This document shows, one piece after another, positions 36,668 to 48,679 of a stretch of 64,000 bases of DNA. Every line of letters begins with the position of its first letter. The first letter of the stretch is position 1. Below the pieces are notes generated by a model that was given only the letters and a program-made list of their open reading frames with translations, did not search any database and was not told where the DNA came from. This DNA comes from Gymnothorax reevesii. Lineage: Eukaryota; Chordata; Actinopteri; Anguilliformes; Muraenidae. The DNA lies in assembly GCA_029721435.1 (NCBI GenBank), contig CM056592.1:36715611-36779610 (forward strand), written 5' to 3'. The translations under genes and the position numbers were made by a program.

Positions 36668-38024
36668 GTACAAAACCCAAAACCAGTGAAGTTAGCACAT
36701 TGTGTAAATCGTAAATAAAAACAGAATACAATGATTTGCAAATCCTTTTCAACCAAAATTCAATTGAATACACTGCAAAAACAAGTTACTTAATGTTCGA
36801 ACACGTAAACTTTGTCATTTTTTGCAAATATTAGCTCATTTGGAATTTGATGCCTGCAACATGTTTCAAAAAAGCTGGCACAAGTGGCAAAAACGACTGA
36901 GAGAGTTGACGAATGTTCATCAAACACTTATTTGGAACATCCCACAGGTGAACGGGCAAATTGGGAACAGGTGGGTGCCATGATTGGGTATAAAGCAGCT
37001 TCCCTGAAATGCTCAGTCATTCACAAACAAGGATGGGGCGAGGGTCACCACTTAGTGAACAAATGTGTGAGCTGATTGTCGTACAGTTTAAAAACAACAT
37101 TCCTCAACGAGCTATTGCAAGAAATTCAGGGATTTCATCATCTACGGATATCGTCAAAAGGTTCAGAGAATCTGGAGAAATCACTGCACGTAAGCGACAA
37201 GGCCGAAAACCAACATTGAATGCCCGTGACCTTCGATCCCTTAGGCAGTACTGCATCAAAAACCGACATCAGTGTGTAAAGGATATCACCACATGGGCTC
37301 AGGAACACTTCAGAAAACCACTGTCAGTAACTACAGTTCGTCGCTACATCTGCAAGTGCAAGTTAAAACTCTACAATGCAAAGCGAAAGCCATTCATCAA
37401 CAGCCCCCAGAAATGCCGCCGGCTCCGCTGGGCCAAAGCTCATCTAAGATGGACTGATGCAAAGTGGAAAAGTGTTCTGTGGTCTGACGAGTCCACATTT
37501 CAAATTTGTTTTTGGAAACTGTGGACGTCGTGTCCTCCGGACCAAAGAGGAAAAGAACCATCCAGACTGTTATAGGCGCAAAGTTGAAAAGCCAGCATCT
37601 GTGATGGTATGGGGGTGTATTAGTGCCCAAGGCATGGGCAACTTACAAATATGTGAAGGCACCATTAATGCTCAAAGGTACATACAGGTTTTGGAGCAAC
37701 ATATGTTGCCATCCAAGCAACGTCTTTTTCATGGACGCCCCTGCTTATTTCAGCAAGACAATGCCAAGCCACATTCTGCATGTGTTACAACAGCATGGCT
37801 CCGTAGTAAAAGAGTGCGGGCGCCGGGTACTAGACTGGCCTGCCTGTAGTCCAGACTCGTCTCCCATTGAAAATGTGTGGTGCATTATGAAGCGTAAAAT
37901 ACGACAACGGAGACCCCGGACTGTTGAACAACTTAAGCTGTGAAGCAAGAATGGGAAAGAGTTCCACCTGAAAAGCTTCAAAAATTGGTCTCCTCAGTTC
38001 CCAAACACTTACTGTCATTAAAAG
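36668..38024 (+). mobile_element. Tc1-like transposon, right end missing
   Basis: Left terminus TACAAAACCCAAAACCAGTG, then AAATCGTAAATAAAAACAGA and the sub-terminal AAAAAAGCTGGCACAAGTGG. The right terminal repeat is absent: the sequence is cut at 38024, where a gypsy LTR begins. So the LTR element inserted into, or recombined with, this copy. Confidence 0.8.
37033..38017 (+). pseudogene. Tc1-like transposase with frameshifts
   Basis: Starts MGRGSPLSEQMCELIVVQFK at 37033 (the upstream ATG at 37009 is in frame, but family members begin here). Helix-turn-helix region, then WSDES (Asp), FQQDNAKPH (Asp), SPDSSPIENVW (Glu). Frameshifts near 37508, 37815 and 37935. Residual C-terminal sequence (EW/VP/VSSVP-like) can be followed in a third frame to about 38010. 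Nonfunctional. Confidence 0.85.
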
Positions 38025-38510
38025 TGTAATGGCCCCCAATTTGTTATTACATTTACACAACAGTGAGGGATGACGCAAAAATTTTAGAACTTGAACACAT
38101 TTAATTATAACAAAAAACAACTAACCACTCACTACTATACTGACCAAGATTGAATACAAAAACAGAAATATTTACAGTCCCGTTGGTGCGGTGGCTTAGT
38201 GATGTCCTGGGTGAGGAAAATGCTCTAACACAGGCAAAAATCCACTAAAAGCTTCACTGGTCTTAAAAAGAATGACAGGTCTGGTCACCTGTATCTTTCT
38301 CCTTGCAATTTCTCCTACTACTTTACTGTCTCAATTCTCCCCCTTATATACTCTTTTGCAGACCCCTCCCGCATTTAGACCTCTTTTTTTTTTATAAATT
38401 TTCTGGGACTTGCCCCAGACATGTCCGAAACGTGTCCAAAGTAGCTTCAGTCTGGGCTTAAGAAAAAAAAAGGTAAATGCTGCCATCTAGTGGCCTCTAT
38501 TCACATTACA
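38025..38510 (-). mobile_element. gypsy 3' LTR, 486 bp
   Basis: Ends TGTAATG and CATTACA, an exact 7-bp inverted terminus. It is homologous to the solo LTR at 16393-16900. It lies directly downstream (minus strand) of gypsy pol and follows a purine-rich TTTTGGAATGGAGG tract. Contains TATATA near 38345 (inverse) and an A/T-rich R region. Confidence 0.85.
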
Positions 38511-38578
38511 CCTCCATTCCAAAAGGGAAAAATTTTGACTTATAAAGGCAAAATTTTTCTTTTAAATACACAAAATGG

Positions 38579-39284
38579 CTAACTAGACACTTGTGTATAC
38601 ATATATACATACAATACAATATGCTCATAACGTGATATATACACACATTCAAACACGGGATAAGCAATCACATTGTCAGCACCCTTTAAATGCTTAATTT
38701 CCAAGTCAAACTCCTGTAAAATCAAACTCCATTTCAACAATCTCTGATTCTTGTTTTTCATCTTACTCAAAAACATTAACGGATTGTGGTCAGTGTACAC
38801 AATCATTGGCTTTTTCCCTGTACAAACATAAACCTCAAACTGTTGTAAAGAAAGGACCAGAACCAACAGCTCCTTCTCTATTGTGGAATAGTTCCTTTGG
38901 TGGCGATTGAACTTCCTGGAGAAGTATGCCACGGGATGCTCAATGTCATCAGAGTCACTTCTCTGTAGGAGCACAGATCCACAAGCTTGGTCGCTAGCAT
39001 CGACCGTGATGGAGAACGGTTTGTTGAAGTCATGAGATTTGAGCACGGGGAAGTGACACAGCAGAGACTTCAGGCGATCGAAGGCTCTCTGGCATGCATC
39101 ATCCCAAGTGAACTTTACCCCTTTCCTCAGTTGGTTAGTGAGACTGAGAGCAATCTCAGTAAAGTTCTTGCAAAACTTGCGGTAGTACCCGATCATTCCA
39201 AGGAAGCGGCGCAAAGCTTTTTTGTTGTCAGGAACTGGAAAGTCCATGATGACTTGGACTTATGGGTGCCACCTTACCCTGACC
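38579..39284 (-). pseudogene. gypsy pol: reverse transcriptase end plus RNase H
   Basis: Minus-strand frame with KKALRRFLGMIGYYRKFCKN (RT thumb), then RNase H-like blocks PFSITVDASDQACGSVLLQR and YSTIEKELLVLVLSLQQFEV and YTDHNPLMFL. It is truncated right after KGADNVIA, where family members continue into integrase; integrase is deleted and the frame runs into short junk before the LTR. The 5' part of the same pol continues at 40555-40650, beyond a hAT insertion. Confidence 0.9.
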
Positions 39285-40546
39285 CAGTGGTTCCCAAAGT
39301 GGGGGGCGCAGAGCAATTGCAGGGGGGGCGCGGGGTGCGGGAGTTCCGGACACCAACAGAAAATCATTTGCATACAGTCCATTCGCTGCCCAGAATTCTG
39401 CGATTACATCGTAAATGCCCGCCTTACTCTCAACATAACTGTTCGCCAAATCATTCATCTAGCCTGCCATTTTCATTAATAATTTGTTATGAACGTAGTT
39501 GTTCAAATATTTGAAGCTGGTAAAATGAGCTGGTTACAATCAATGTTGTCTCACGATACCCAACTCGCAACTTTTTATCCTGCACTGATCTGGCATATTG
39601 ATAATAAAATGGTAAGTGACACCGAACAAAATCCGATGAATACAAAGCAGAAATAACCGAGATTGCGTCATCTTATTCTCGATAATATGAATGCTCTGTA
39701 TGCCGACAGATTATTTTTATCTAGCCCACCAACTGAACGTTACAAACATATCGGCAGGTTCGGCAAGTGGTGTTCATGAATTTTTTTTTCGTACTTCGCT
39801 GTCTTTCTGCATCATAGAAACATAATTTTAAGTAGACGGCTATACTCAGGCAGAGGAGTGTGATACAGCCTAATGATTTTATACTTTAAAAGAGATTTTG
39901 CATTATTAAATTTTCGTGTCCTTAATTGGAAAATAACTGTGGCCGTTTCCAAACCTGCCAATCATTTTTAATGTTCCCAGCTAGGCTGGACAAAAATCAT
40001 CTGTGCAGAGCATTCATATTCTCTATAATAAGCTGACGCGATCTCGGTTAACGTATTTTAACTTAAAAGTGCGAGGCCAGTGAAGAGAGGAAAATGTAAC
40101 TGTCTCGAGACACTCCTTCAGCGGTCCGCACAAGGTTGCTGATTGGCTGTATGCAAGTAAGTTTCTGTTGGTGTCCGGAAAATGCATAAATAGCAATGTT
40201 GTTGAATATTAAAAAAAATAAACCTGTTACACTGAACATAATTACACAGTTAAGGTGCTTGAAAACAGTTACACTTAAAATAATTACACCGTGGTTGTTT
40301 GTTATTTTGCTATTTCCAATTCTAAAAGTAGCCTAGTTTTAGTTTATGACAATCTACAGTTTATGACCGTTTACTTACATTTTTTCCAAAAAGGTTGAGG
40401 TTTATATAAATTACAATGAGTGAAATAAACTGCAATGGTCTCTGAAAACAAAATGTGCGTATGTATTACCTATTTTTTTGGGGGGGGTGCAAAATTTTTT
40501 TTATGTATCAAAGGGGGGCCCAGCAGAAAAAGTTTGGGAACCACTG
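39285..40546 (+). mobile_element. hAT element, 1262 bp, non-autonomous, perfect 8-bp target duplication
   Basis: Termini CAGTGGTTCCCAAAGTGGGG and its inverse GGGAACCACTG. The flanks are an exact CCCTGACC at 39277-39284 and 40547-40554. It splits a gypsy pol frame, whose two sides rejoin cleanly. No transposase domain visible. Related copies: 55051-56225, 58500-58680 and 63245-63440. Its uninterrupted CCTTGTGCGGACCGCTGAAG region (minus strand, near 40120-40140) is the approximate empty site for the giant palindrome. Confidence 0.92.
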
Positions 40547-40554
40547 CCCTGACC

Positions 40555-40680
40555 TATGACGTAGCCAAGATAGGTGACAGTAGCACAACTAAAGTCACTC
40601 TTGTTCAGGTTAACAGTCAGGTTAGCCTGGGTCAGGCGCTGGAACAACGACTCTACATCTTTTAATTATGGAGGGCGCTG
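40555..40680 (-). pseudogene. gypsy reverse transcriptase fragment
   Basis: Minus-strand LFQRLTQANLTVNLNKSDFS then CATVTYLGYVIGQG is the RT palm-end block, continuous with 39284-38579 if the hAT element is removed. Upstream pol and gag are missing. Confidence 0.85.
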
Positions 40681-41087
40681 TATTAATGCATTTTTGAAAA
40701 ACTCCCTCTCTGCAAAACTGGGTTTTAAAACATGACCAACTCCCTGAGAGGGAAAAAAAATCTAAATCTAAAGGTTTGTTAAAGACAGACAACACACTGC
40801 AGTTTCTCCTTATTACCCACCGTTGTACAGGTGAAGCCAAAGGCAAGATATGTGTCGTCATATTTTCTAGTCTTCGCCTCAGAAGGAAATTGCGTTGGAA
40901 GCACATTTCGCGGTGCTTCATCCTCTGCTCTGCGTTAACGTGGGAGCTTTGTCCACGTTATGGTATCAGTGTAATTTACTGTATTTATTAATTCATTCTT
41001 ACCGTGCGTGAAAAATTTTTTCCCACTACAGCTCCGAACACCAACAGGAACTTTCTTGCATACAGGCAATCGGTGACCTTGTGCCGG
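40681..41087. other. unassigned DNA ending in a truncated hAT copy
   Basis: 40681-41022 is unrecognised. From about 41033 (AACACCAACAGGAACTTTCT) to 41087 it aligns to the hAT family, which continues on the far side of the palindrome at 55047. CCGG occupies 41084-41087. Confidence 0.55.
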
Positions 41088-41153
41088 TGTTGTGCCGTAG
41101 AATGCACCCCTGCCGCAGATTGCACCCCCTTCGCGGGAGCGCGCGTACGTCAT
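41088..41153 (+). repeat. left terminus with two putative transposase-binding half-sites
   Basis: Contains GTGCCGTAGAATGCACCCC followed by TGCCGCAGATTGCACCCCC, two tandem versions of the TGCCGTGGATTGCACCCCC motif that recurs in every array unit, then a CpG-rich GCGGGAGCGCGCGTACGTC. The inverse occurs at 54981-55046. Confidence 0.75.
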
Positions 41154-41488
41154 TTCAATACAAAAGTGACCCAGTTCGCATTTATTTCGTAGAGTGTAAC
41201 ACAGTTTCACGTGTCAAAATCTTGCCAAGGATTTACCGCTTTAATTCCACAACCAATCACAGTGCTAAAAAGTCCGAACGACAGTATCATATATTTAATT
41301 TTTGCGAGGTGGTACTGAAATTAAATAACAAATGGTATGGCTTGCGACATAATAATATCCTAAAGCCACGTGATACGAGGGATAACGAAAGCATAACGAT
41401 CTTATATCTAGCCTTCGTATTTCACAACATCGGTTTTGTGGAAATATATAGCTATACGGCCAGACAAAACGAAGTTCTGATAATATGA
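41102..41488 (+). CDS. hypothetical 128-aa frame at the left tip of the palindrome
   Basis: ATG-started frame beginning MHPCRRLHPLRG inside the terminus. It is basic and Asn-rich, with no domain I recognise. An identical frame exists in the right arm (55032-54646, minus). It may be chance openness preserved because the arms are near identical. Kept at low confidence. Confidence 0.2.
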   Translation: MHPCRRLHPLRGSARTSFQYKSDPVRIYFVECNTVSRVKILPRIYRFNSTTNHSAKKSERQYHIFNFCEVVLKLNNKWYGLRHNNILKPRDTRDNESITILYLAFVFHNIGFVEIYSYTARQNEVLII

Positions 41489-41532
41489 GCAAGTAGGCGT
41501 TTCGCGGCTAAATTGCATTACTATTATCTTGG

Positions 41533-41769
41533 TTGAAAGGCATTTGCGGGATACGCGTATATGCCCACCACATCAGATGTTCTTTTCGAGAAGTCAAATG
41601 TTTGTCTAAGGTCTTAACAAAATTAAATGAAGTGAACGAACTAAAGAATGATCAAATAAAAAAAATCCATAAAGACTTCTTTAATGAACTATTTTTACTT
41701 AAAACAGATAAACTCCAACAAATAGACCAGTATGAATTGAAAACAATATTTACATCAAAATGCAGCTAA
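41533..41769 (+). CDS. hypothetical 78-codon frame, Lys/Glu/Leu-rich
   Basis: Open from 41533 with no ATG (first codon TTG), so if coding it is an exon. EVKCLSKVLTKLNEVNELKN and the following charged Leu-spaced residues look protein-like, possibly a coiled coil. Identical in the right arm (54601-54365, minus). It lies between the terminus and the array, and reads towards the centre. Function unknown. Confidence 0.3.
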   Translation: MKGICGIRVYAHHIRCSFREVKCLSKVLTKLNEVNELKNDQIKKIHKDFFNELFLLKTDKLQQIDQYELKTIFTSKCS

Positions 41770-41961
41770 TTCTGGGCAGAACAGGAATAACACTATGGAG
41801 GGTGGTCAGCTCGTCTTCAGGTGGTCCCACTCCCGACCTGAATCAAACTAGAAAAGCACCAAATGGATGGAACTTACTCAGGTTCCATGAACTGGGCGCC
41901 TATGCACAGTGCTAAAAGCACTTGAAGCTGAGGAAAACAAGGGAGAAAAACTCCAAGAGCG

Positions 41962-44900
41962 TATTCCACGGCGGTAGTGTTAATGGCTTGCTGTGAATTG
42001 CACCCCCTGTCTAACTCAGACAAGGAAAGTGCTACATGCATAAAATTTAGTCTGGTTACATGTACTAGGGCCCTTTGCATGCTGTTAAAAGGAAATGATG
42101 CTGGGACCAACAGAAATAAAATTCCAGGGGGGGTGCATTCCACGGCAGCCCATGTTTTTGGCTTGCCGTGGATTGCACCCCCTGTCTAACTCAGACAAGG
42201 AAAGTGCTACATGCATAAAATTCAGTCTGGTTACACGTACTAGGGCCCTTTGCATGCTGTTAAAAGCAATTGATGCTGGGACCAACAGAAATAAAATTCC
42301 AGGGGGGGTGCATTCCACGGCAGCCCATGTTTTTGGCTTGCCGTGGATTGCACCCCCTGTCTAACTCAGACAAGGAAAGTGCTACATGCATAAAATTCAT
42401 TCAGGTAACATGTACTAGGGCCCTGTGCATGCTGTTAAAAGGAATTGATGCTGGGACTAACAAAAATAAAATTCCAGGGGGGGTGCATTCCACGGCAGCC
42501 CATGTTTTTGGCTTGCCGTGGATTGCACCCCCTGTCTAACTCAGACAAGGAAAGTGCTACATGCATGAAATTCATTCAGGTAACATGTACTAGGGCCCTG
42601 TGCATGCTGTTAAAAGGAATTGATGCCGGGACTAACAAAAATAAAATTCCAGGGGGGGTGCATTCCACGGCAGCCTATGTTTTTGGCTTGCCGTGAATTG
42701 CACCCCCTGACTAACTTAGACTAGAAAAGTGCTACATGCGTGGAATTCATTCAGGTAACATGTACTAGGGCCCTGTGCATGCTGTTAAAAGGAATTGATG
42801 CTGGGACTTACAGAAATAAAATTCCAGGGGGGGTGCATTCCACGGCAGCCCATGTTTTTTGCTTGCCGTGAATTGCACCCCCTGACTAACTTGGACTAGA
42901 AAAGTGCTACATGTGTGGAATTCATTCAGGTAACATGAACTAGGCCCCTGTGCATGCTGTTAAAAGGAATTGATGCTGGGACTAACAGAAATAAAATTCC
43001 AGGGGGGGTGCATTCCACGGCAGCCTATGTTTTTGGCTTGCCATGAATTGCACCCCCTGTCTAACTCAGACAAGGAAAGTGCTACATGCATAAAATTTAG
43101 TCTGGTTACATGTACTAGGGCCCTTTGCATGCTGTTAAAAGCAATTGATGCTGGGACCAACAGAAATAAAATTCCAGGGGGGGTGCATTCCACGGCAGCC
43201 CATGTTTTTGGCTTGCCGTGGATTGCACCCCCTGTCTAACTCAGACAAGGAAAGTGCTACATGCATGAAATTCATTCAGGTAACATGTACTAGGGCCCTT
43301 CGCATGCTGTTAAAAGGAATTGATGCCGGGACTAACAAAAATAAAATTCCAGGGGGGGTGCATTCCACGGCAGCCTATGTTTTTGGCTTGCCGTGAATTG
43401 CACCCCCTGACTAACTTGGACTAGAAAAGTGCTACATGTGTGGAATTCATTCAGGTAACATGAACTAGGCCCCTGTGCATGCTGTTAAAAGGAATTGATG
43501 CTGGGACTAACAGAAATAAAATTCCAGGGGGGGTGCATTCCACGGCAGCCTATGTTTTTGGCTTGCCATGAATTGCACCCCCTGTCTAACTCAGACAAGG
43601 AAAGTGCTACATGCATAAAATTCAGTCTGGTTACACGTACTAGGGCCCTTTGCATGCTGTTAAAAGCAATTGATGCTGGGACCAACAGAAATAAAATTCC
43701 AGGGGGGGTGCATTCCACGGCAGCCCATGTTTTTGGCTTGCCGTGGATTGCACCCCCTGTCTAACTCAGACAAGGAAAGTGCTACATGCATGAAATTCAT
43801 TCAGGTAAAATGTACTAGGGCCCTTTGCATGCCATTAAAAGGAAATGATGCTGGGACCAACAGAAATAAAATTCCAGGGGGGGTGCATTCCACGGCAGCC
43901 CATGTTTTTGGCTTGCCGTGGATTGCACCCCCTGTCTAACTCAGACAAGGAAAGTGCTACATGCATGAAATTCATTCAGGTAACATGTACTAGGGCCCTA
44001 TGCATGCTGTTAAAAGGAATTGATGCTGGGACTAGCAGAAATGAAATTACAGAGGGGGTGCATTCCACGGCAGCCCATGTTTTTGGCTTGCCGTGAATTG
44101 CACCCCCTGTCTAACTCAGACTAGGAAAGTGCTACATGCATGAAATTCATTCAGGTTACATGTACTAGGGCTCTAGGCATGCTGTTAAAAGGAGTTGATG
44201 CTGGGACCAACAGAAATAAAATTCCAGGGGGGGTGCATTCCACGGCAGCCCATGTTTTTGGCTTGCCGTGGATTGCACCCCCTGTCTAACTCAGACAAGG
44301 AAAGTGCTACATGCATAAAATTCAGTCTGGTTACACGTACTAGGGCCCTTTGCATGCTATTAAAAGGAATTGATGCTGGGACTAACAGAAATAAAATTCC
44401 AGGGGGGGTGCATTCCACGGCAGCCCATGTTTTTGGCTTGCCGTGGATTGCACCCCCTGTCTAACTCAGACAAGGAAAGTGCTACATGCATAAAATTCAG
44501 TCTGGTCACATGTACTAGGGCCCTTTGCATGCCATTAAAAGGAATTGATGCTGGGACTTACAGAAATAAAATTCCAGGGGGGGTGCATTCAACGGCAGCC
44601 CATGTTTTTTGCTTGCCGTGAATTGCACCCCCTGTCTAACTTAGACTAGGAAAGTGCTACATGCATAAAATTCATTCAGGTAACATGTACTAGGGCCCTG
44701 TGCATGCTGTTAAAAGGAATTGATGCTGGGACTAACAAAAATAAAATTCCAGGGGGGGTGCATTCCACGGCAGCCCATGTTTTTGGCTTGCCGTGGATTG
44801 CACCCCCTGTCTAACTCAGACAAGGAAAGTGCTACATGCATAAAATTCAGTCTGGTTACACATACTAGGGCCCTTTGCATGCTATTAAAAGGAATTGATG

Positions 44901-46440
44901 CTGGGACTAACAGAAATAAAATTCCAGGGGGGTGCATTCCACGGCAGCCCATGTTTTTGGCTTGCCGTGGATTGCACCCCCTGTCTAACTCAGACAAGGA
45001 AAGTGCTACATGCATAAAATTCAGTCTGGTTACATGTACTAGGGCCCTTTGCATGCCATTAAAAGGAATTGATGCTGGGACTTACAGAAATAAAATTCCA
45101 GGGGGGGTGCATTCCACGGCAGCCCATGTTTTTTGCTTGCCGTGAATTGCACCCCCTGTCTAACTTAGACTAGGAACGTGCTACATGCATGAAATTCAGT
45201 CTGGTTACACGTACTAGGGCCCTGTGCATGCTTTTAAAAGGAATTGATGCTGGGACTAACAAAAATAAAATTCCAGGGGGGGTGCATTCCACGGCAGCCC
45301 ATGTTTTTGGCTTGCCGTGAATTGCACCCCCTGACTAACTTGGACTAGAAAAGTGCTACATTTGTGGAATTCATTCAGGTAACATGTACTAGGCCCCTGT
45401 GCATGCTGTGAAAAGGAATTGATGCTGGGACTAACAGAAATGAAATTACAGGGGGGGTGCATTCCACGGCAGCCCATGTTTTTGGCTTGCCGTGAATTGC
45501 ACCCCCTGTCTAACTTAGAGTAGGAAAGTGCTACATGCATAAAATTTATTCAGGTAACATGTACTAGGGCCCTAGGCATGCTGTTAAAAGGAATTGATGC
45601 TGGGACTAACAAAAATAAAATTCCAGGGGGGGTGCATTCCACGGCAGCCCATGTTTTTGGCTTGCCGTGGATTGCACCCCCTGTCTAACTCAGACAAGGA
45701 AAGTGCTACATGCATGAAATTCCTTCAGGTAACATGTACTAGGGCCCTATGCATGCTGTAAAAAGGAATTGATGCTGGGACTAGCAGAAATGAAATTACA
45801 GAGGGGGTGCATTCCACGGCAGCCTATGTTTTTGGCTTGCCGTGAATTGCACCCCCTGTCTAACTTAGACTAGGAAAGTGCTACATGCATGAAATTCATT
45901 CAGGTTACATGTACTAGGGCCCTAGGCATGCTGTTAAAAGGAGTTGATGCTGGGACTAACAGAAATAAAATTCCAGGGGGGGTGCATTCCACGGCAGCCT
46001 ATGTTTTTGGCTTGCCATGAATTGCACCCCCTGTCTAACTCAGACAAGGAAAGTGCTACATGCATGAAATTCCTTCAGGTAACATGTACTAGGGCCCTAT
46101 GCATGCTGTTAAAAGGAATTGATGCTGGGACTTACAGAAATAAAATTCCAGGGGGGGTGCTTTCCACGGCAACCCATGTTTTTTGCTTGCCGTGAATTGC
46201 ACCCCCTGTCTAACTTAGACTAGGAAAGTGCTACATGCATGAAATTTTTTCCGGTAAAACGTACTCGGGCCCTTCGCTTGCTGCTAAAAGGAATCAATGC
46301 TGGGAGTAACGGAAATTAAATTTCAGGGGGGGGTGCATTTTATGGCAGTCAATGTTTATGGCTTGCCGTGAATTGCACCCCCTGTCTAACTCAGACTAGT
46401 AAAGTGCTACATGCATGAAATTCATTCAGGTTCCATGTAT
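41962..46440 (+). repeat. left 175-bp tandem array, about 25 units
   Basis: Each unit carries GGGGGTGCATTCCACGGCA, a short CATGTTTTT loop and TGCCGTGGATTGCACCCCC, giving a near-perfect 22-bp stem, then spacer landmarks CTAACTCAGAC, GTGCTACATGCAT, ACTAGGGCCCT, TGATGCTGGGAC and AATAAAATTCCAG. The period is 175 bp, with one 174-bp unit near 44930. Outer and inner end units are most diverged, as expected under unequal exchange. The 77-, 83- and 89-aa frames here arise only because 175 is not a multiple of three and are not genes. Confidence 0.95.
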
Positions 46441-47364
46441 AGGGTCCTATGAATTCTATTGAAAGAAACTGGTTCTGTCTCTCAGAAGTTACCTTGTGAT
46501 TTTTTTACATAAATGTTAACTACTTAAGATCTGTCAATTTAATAACTTTATTGGCCTCGTCTGTGGTCCTGTCAATAAACTCTGCTATCATCATATGTCT
46601 GTTCCCAATATACTCTCCAAGTAATTTGCCACATGAAAGGCCCCAAACAACTTGAGCATTTTTGCAGCACAGCTGCACATACACTCCAAATCCTTTTATT
46701 TATTTAAAATGTGTGCATGTATATAAATTAAATTAAACAAGACAAATATAACAAGCCTGAACCTTCAGTGATGTGGATAGATAGGAAAGATACCTTAGTC
46801 TGACAACATTTAATCACAATGAACCGTGAAACCTTTATTTGTCCACAAATAAATAAAGCAACGAACAATAAAGCAAGAAACTTTCTGCTACTAAAATACT
46901 TTTTAAAAATAATCAAATGGAACTGAAAGGTAAAATTTATTAAAGACAAGAAATAAAAATGACTGCAGTCATTTAACCCTTTGAGCGCCACAGGCAACTG
47001 TAGTTGCCCGATGGTTAAAGATATCAAAACCAGATGCTTTTGAAAACCTATCATGTGTCAACTTGTTTAGAAAAGCTCCCGCAGGGAAGCTCTTTTAAAC
47101 AAGTTGACACATGATAGGTTTTCAACAGCTCAGGATCATTAAATGTTTCATTCCTTGAAAGTTTATTCAGCGTGAAAGGGTTAAATGTAGAAAATGACAC
47201 AAAATAAACAATCGAACTTGATAGGGAAATTAACCTGCTGCATTTTACCTTTCCCACTTGCTTTGTGAAAGCCACTGCTGCCTGCCCAAAATAACAATTT
47301 AACAGCCCAAACTCTTTCAAAAAAGAGAAAAGAAAAAACATTATTTTAAATGGCTGCATGTTCC
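46441..47364. other. inner part of left arm, non-coding
   Basis: AT-rich sequence between array and PHD exon, corresponding to the 3' untranslated side of the decayed gene. Includes the 204-bp piggyBac-type MITE. The 108- and 110-aa frames are low-complexity and lack recognisable domains. Confidence 0.5.
46977..47180. mobile_element. piggyBac-type MITE, 204 bp, left arm
   Basis: TTAA on each side (46973-46976 and 47181-47184). Ends CCCTTTGAGCGC and GCGTGAAAGGG. Inside is a near-perfect 86-bp hairpin at 47040-47125 with arms AACCTATCATGTGTCAACTT and inverse. The TTAA target and CCCTTT ends point to a piggyBac-mobilised element. Confidence 0.8.
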
Positions 47365-47457
47365 TTAAGTGCATGCAGGGCACAGGTATTGTTCATCCAG
47401 TGGAGGCCTCTGCACGCAAGCATGATGGTACCACCTCTGGTAGACATCACAGCATAT
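47365..47457 (-). pseudogene. PHD-finger terminal exon, left arm
   Basis: Minus-strand exon after a TTTCAG acceptor: ICCDVYQRWYHHACV, a short Pro/Leu linker, then QYLCPACT and TAA. This is the second half of a C4HC3 PHD zinc finger (CDxC..WYHxxC...YxCPxC), with the fourth Cys replaced by Tyr. PHD fingers read histone tails and occur at the C-termini of some transposon proteins. The polypeptide ends here, so the finger was C-terminal. Upstream finger half not found. Confidence 0.65.
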
Positions 47458-47492
47458 CTGAAATCAGAGAAATCCTTATCCTAAAGGCTTTA

Positions 47493-47595
<103 letters not shown>

Positions 47596-47862
47596 GCACT
47601 TAATTGTGACATTAACATATTAATTTATGTACAGTTACAAATATTAATATTCCTTCAATTCACAGAATTTCTCACGCACATACTGTAAGTGATGCGCCGT
47701 AGGTCTACTACAAAAACCTGCCATGCATGCCAAGTTTGAGTTTTCAACAATATGTGTATGAACTGAGTAATGAAAAAGGCACAATATAAATTTAAGTTCC
47801 TTCATTCCTTTATTCACAGGATCAAAACTAGTCTTTACAAAAAACAAAAGCATAGAAATTAC

Positions 47863-48031
47863 CGAAGTGATCATAATAATTCTCATCTGAAAGGTGCAAA
47901 ATATGTCTTTCCCATAGGAAACGCGTCTTGCTCATCTGTTGCTCAATCTCGTCTCTTGAGATGAATTTGAGCTTCTCATATTTGTACTATTCTGTGATCA
48001 TTTGTTTCTGAGTTACTTCTCCTAAAGGTCC
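47863..48031 (-). pseudogene. decayed upstream exon, left arm
   Basis: Minus-strand frame GPLGEVTQKQMITE, a TAG, then YKYEKLKFISRDEIEQQMSK and RFLWERHILHLSDENYYDHF, ending at a GTAATT donor. Composition looks protein-like, and it faces the PHD exon about 0.4 kb away. The phase at the donor does not fit the PHD exon directly, so an exon or the frame is lost. Family unrecognised. Confidence 0.4.
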
Positions 48032-48206
48032 CTTAGGAGCAAGAGATAAGCTAAAAAGAGACAAGACATCACTGAAACAGAGGAAGTTGATTTGAGATAA
48101 CCATTTGAGCAATACTTGAGAAGTGGGATAAACAGAAGAGATCTCATAATTGCATGCCCCTAATCTCAATTATGTCTTGGTTATTTGGAGGAGAATTAAA
48201 GAGAAC

Positions 48207-48334
48207 AGTTTAAAAAAAATAAAAAATTTCTACGGTAATCACAGCCAAAACCGAATAAAAGTTTTCCCAAAAACATAATTCTGCACCCCACTGCTTGGAG
48301 GATTTTGAAGGGTTTTTTTTTTTTTTTTTGAGTT
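48207..48334. other. central spacer of the palindrome
   Basis: 128 bp, AT-rich, with an A-run on the left, a T-run on the right and unique sequence between (GGTAATCACAGCCAAAACCG). No gene. It separates the arms enough for the locus to be replicated and cloned. Confidence 0.8.
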
Positions 48335-48510
48335 GTTCTCTTTAATTCTCCTTCAAAATAACCAAGACATAATTGAGATCAGGGGCATGCAATTATGAGA
48401 TCTCTTCTGTTTATCCCACTTCTCAAGTATTGCTCAAATGGTTATCTCAAATCAACTTCCTCTGTTTCAGTGATGTCTTGTCTCTTTTTAGCTTATCTCT
48501 TGCTCCTAAG

Positions 48511-48679
48511 GGACCTTTAGGAGAAGTAACTCAGAAACAAATGATCACAGAATAGTACAAATATGAGAAGCTCAAATTCATCTCAAGAGACGAGATTGAG
48601 CAACAGATGAGCAAGACGCGTTTCCTATGGGAAAGACATATTTTGCACCTTTCAGATGAGAATTATTATGATCACTTCG
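48511..48679 (+). pseudogene. decayed upstream exon, right arm
   Basis: Identical frame to 48031-47863, including the TAG at 48553-48555 and the GTAATT donor at 48680. Lies between the palindrome centre and the PHD exon. Confidence 0.4.

Noticed and set aside
42095..46195. Repeated 77-, 83-, 89- and 141-residue reading frames in the left tandem array (and mirrored at 50287-54156)
   Set aside because: They are generated by the 175-bp repeat period; frames shift between units, no start context or selection is apparent, and both strands are open.
41962..46440. CRISPR array
   Set aside because: Units are 175 bp with diverged spacer-like parts that are themselves repeated, in a eukaryotic transposon; no cas genes.
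46728..47383. 108- and 110-residue frames in the inner arms as host genes
   Set aside because: Low-complexity, read antisense to A/T-rich non-coding DNA, and span a MITE; identical in the right arm only because the arms are near identical.
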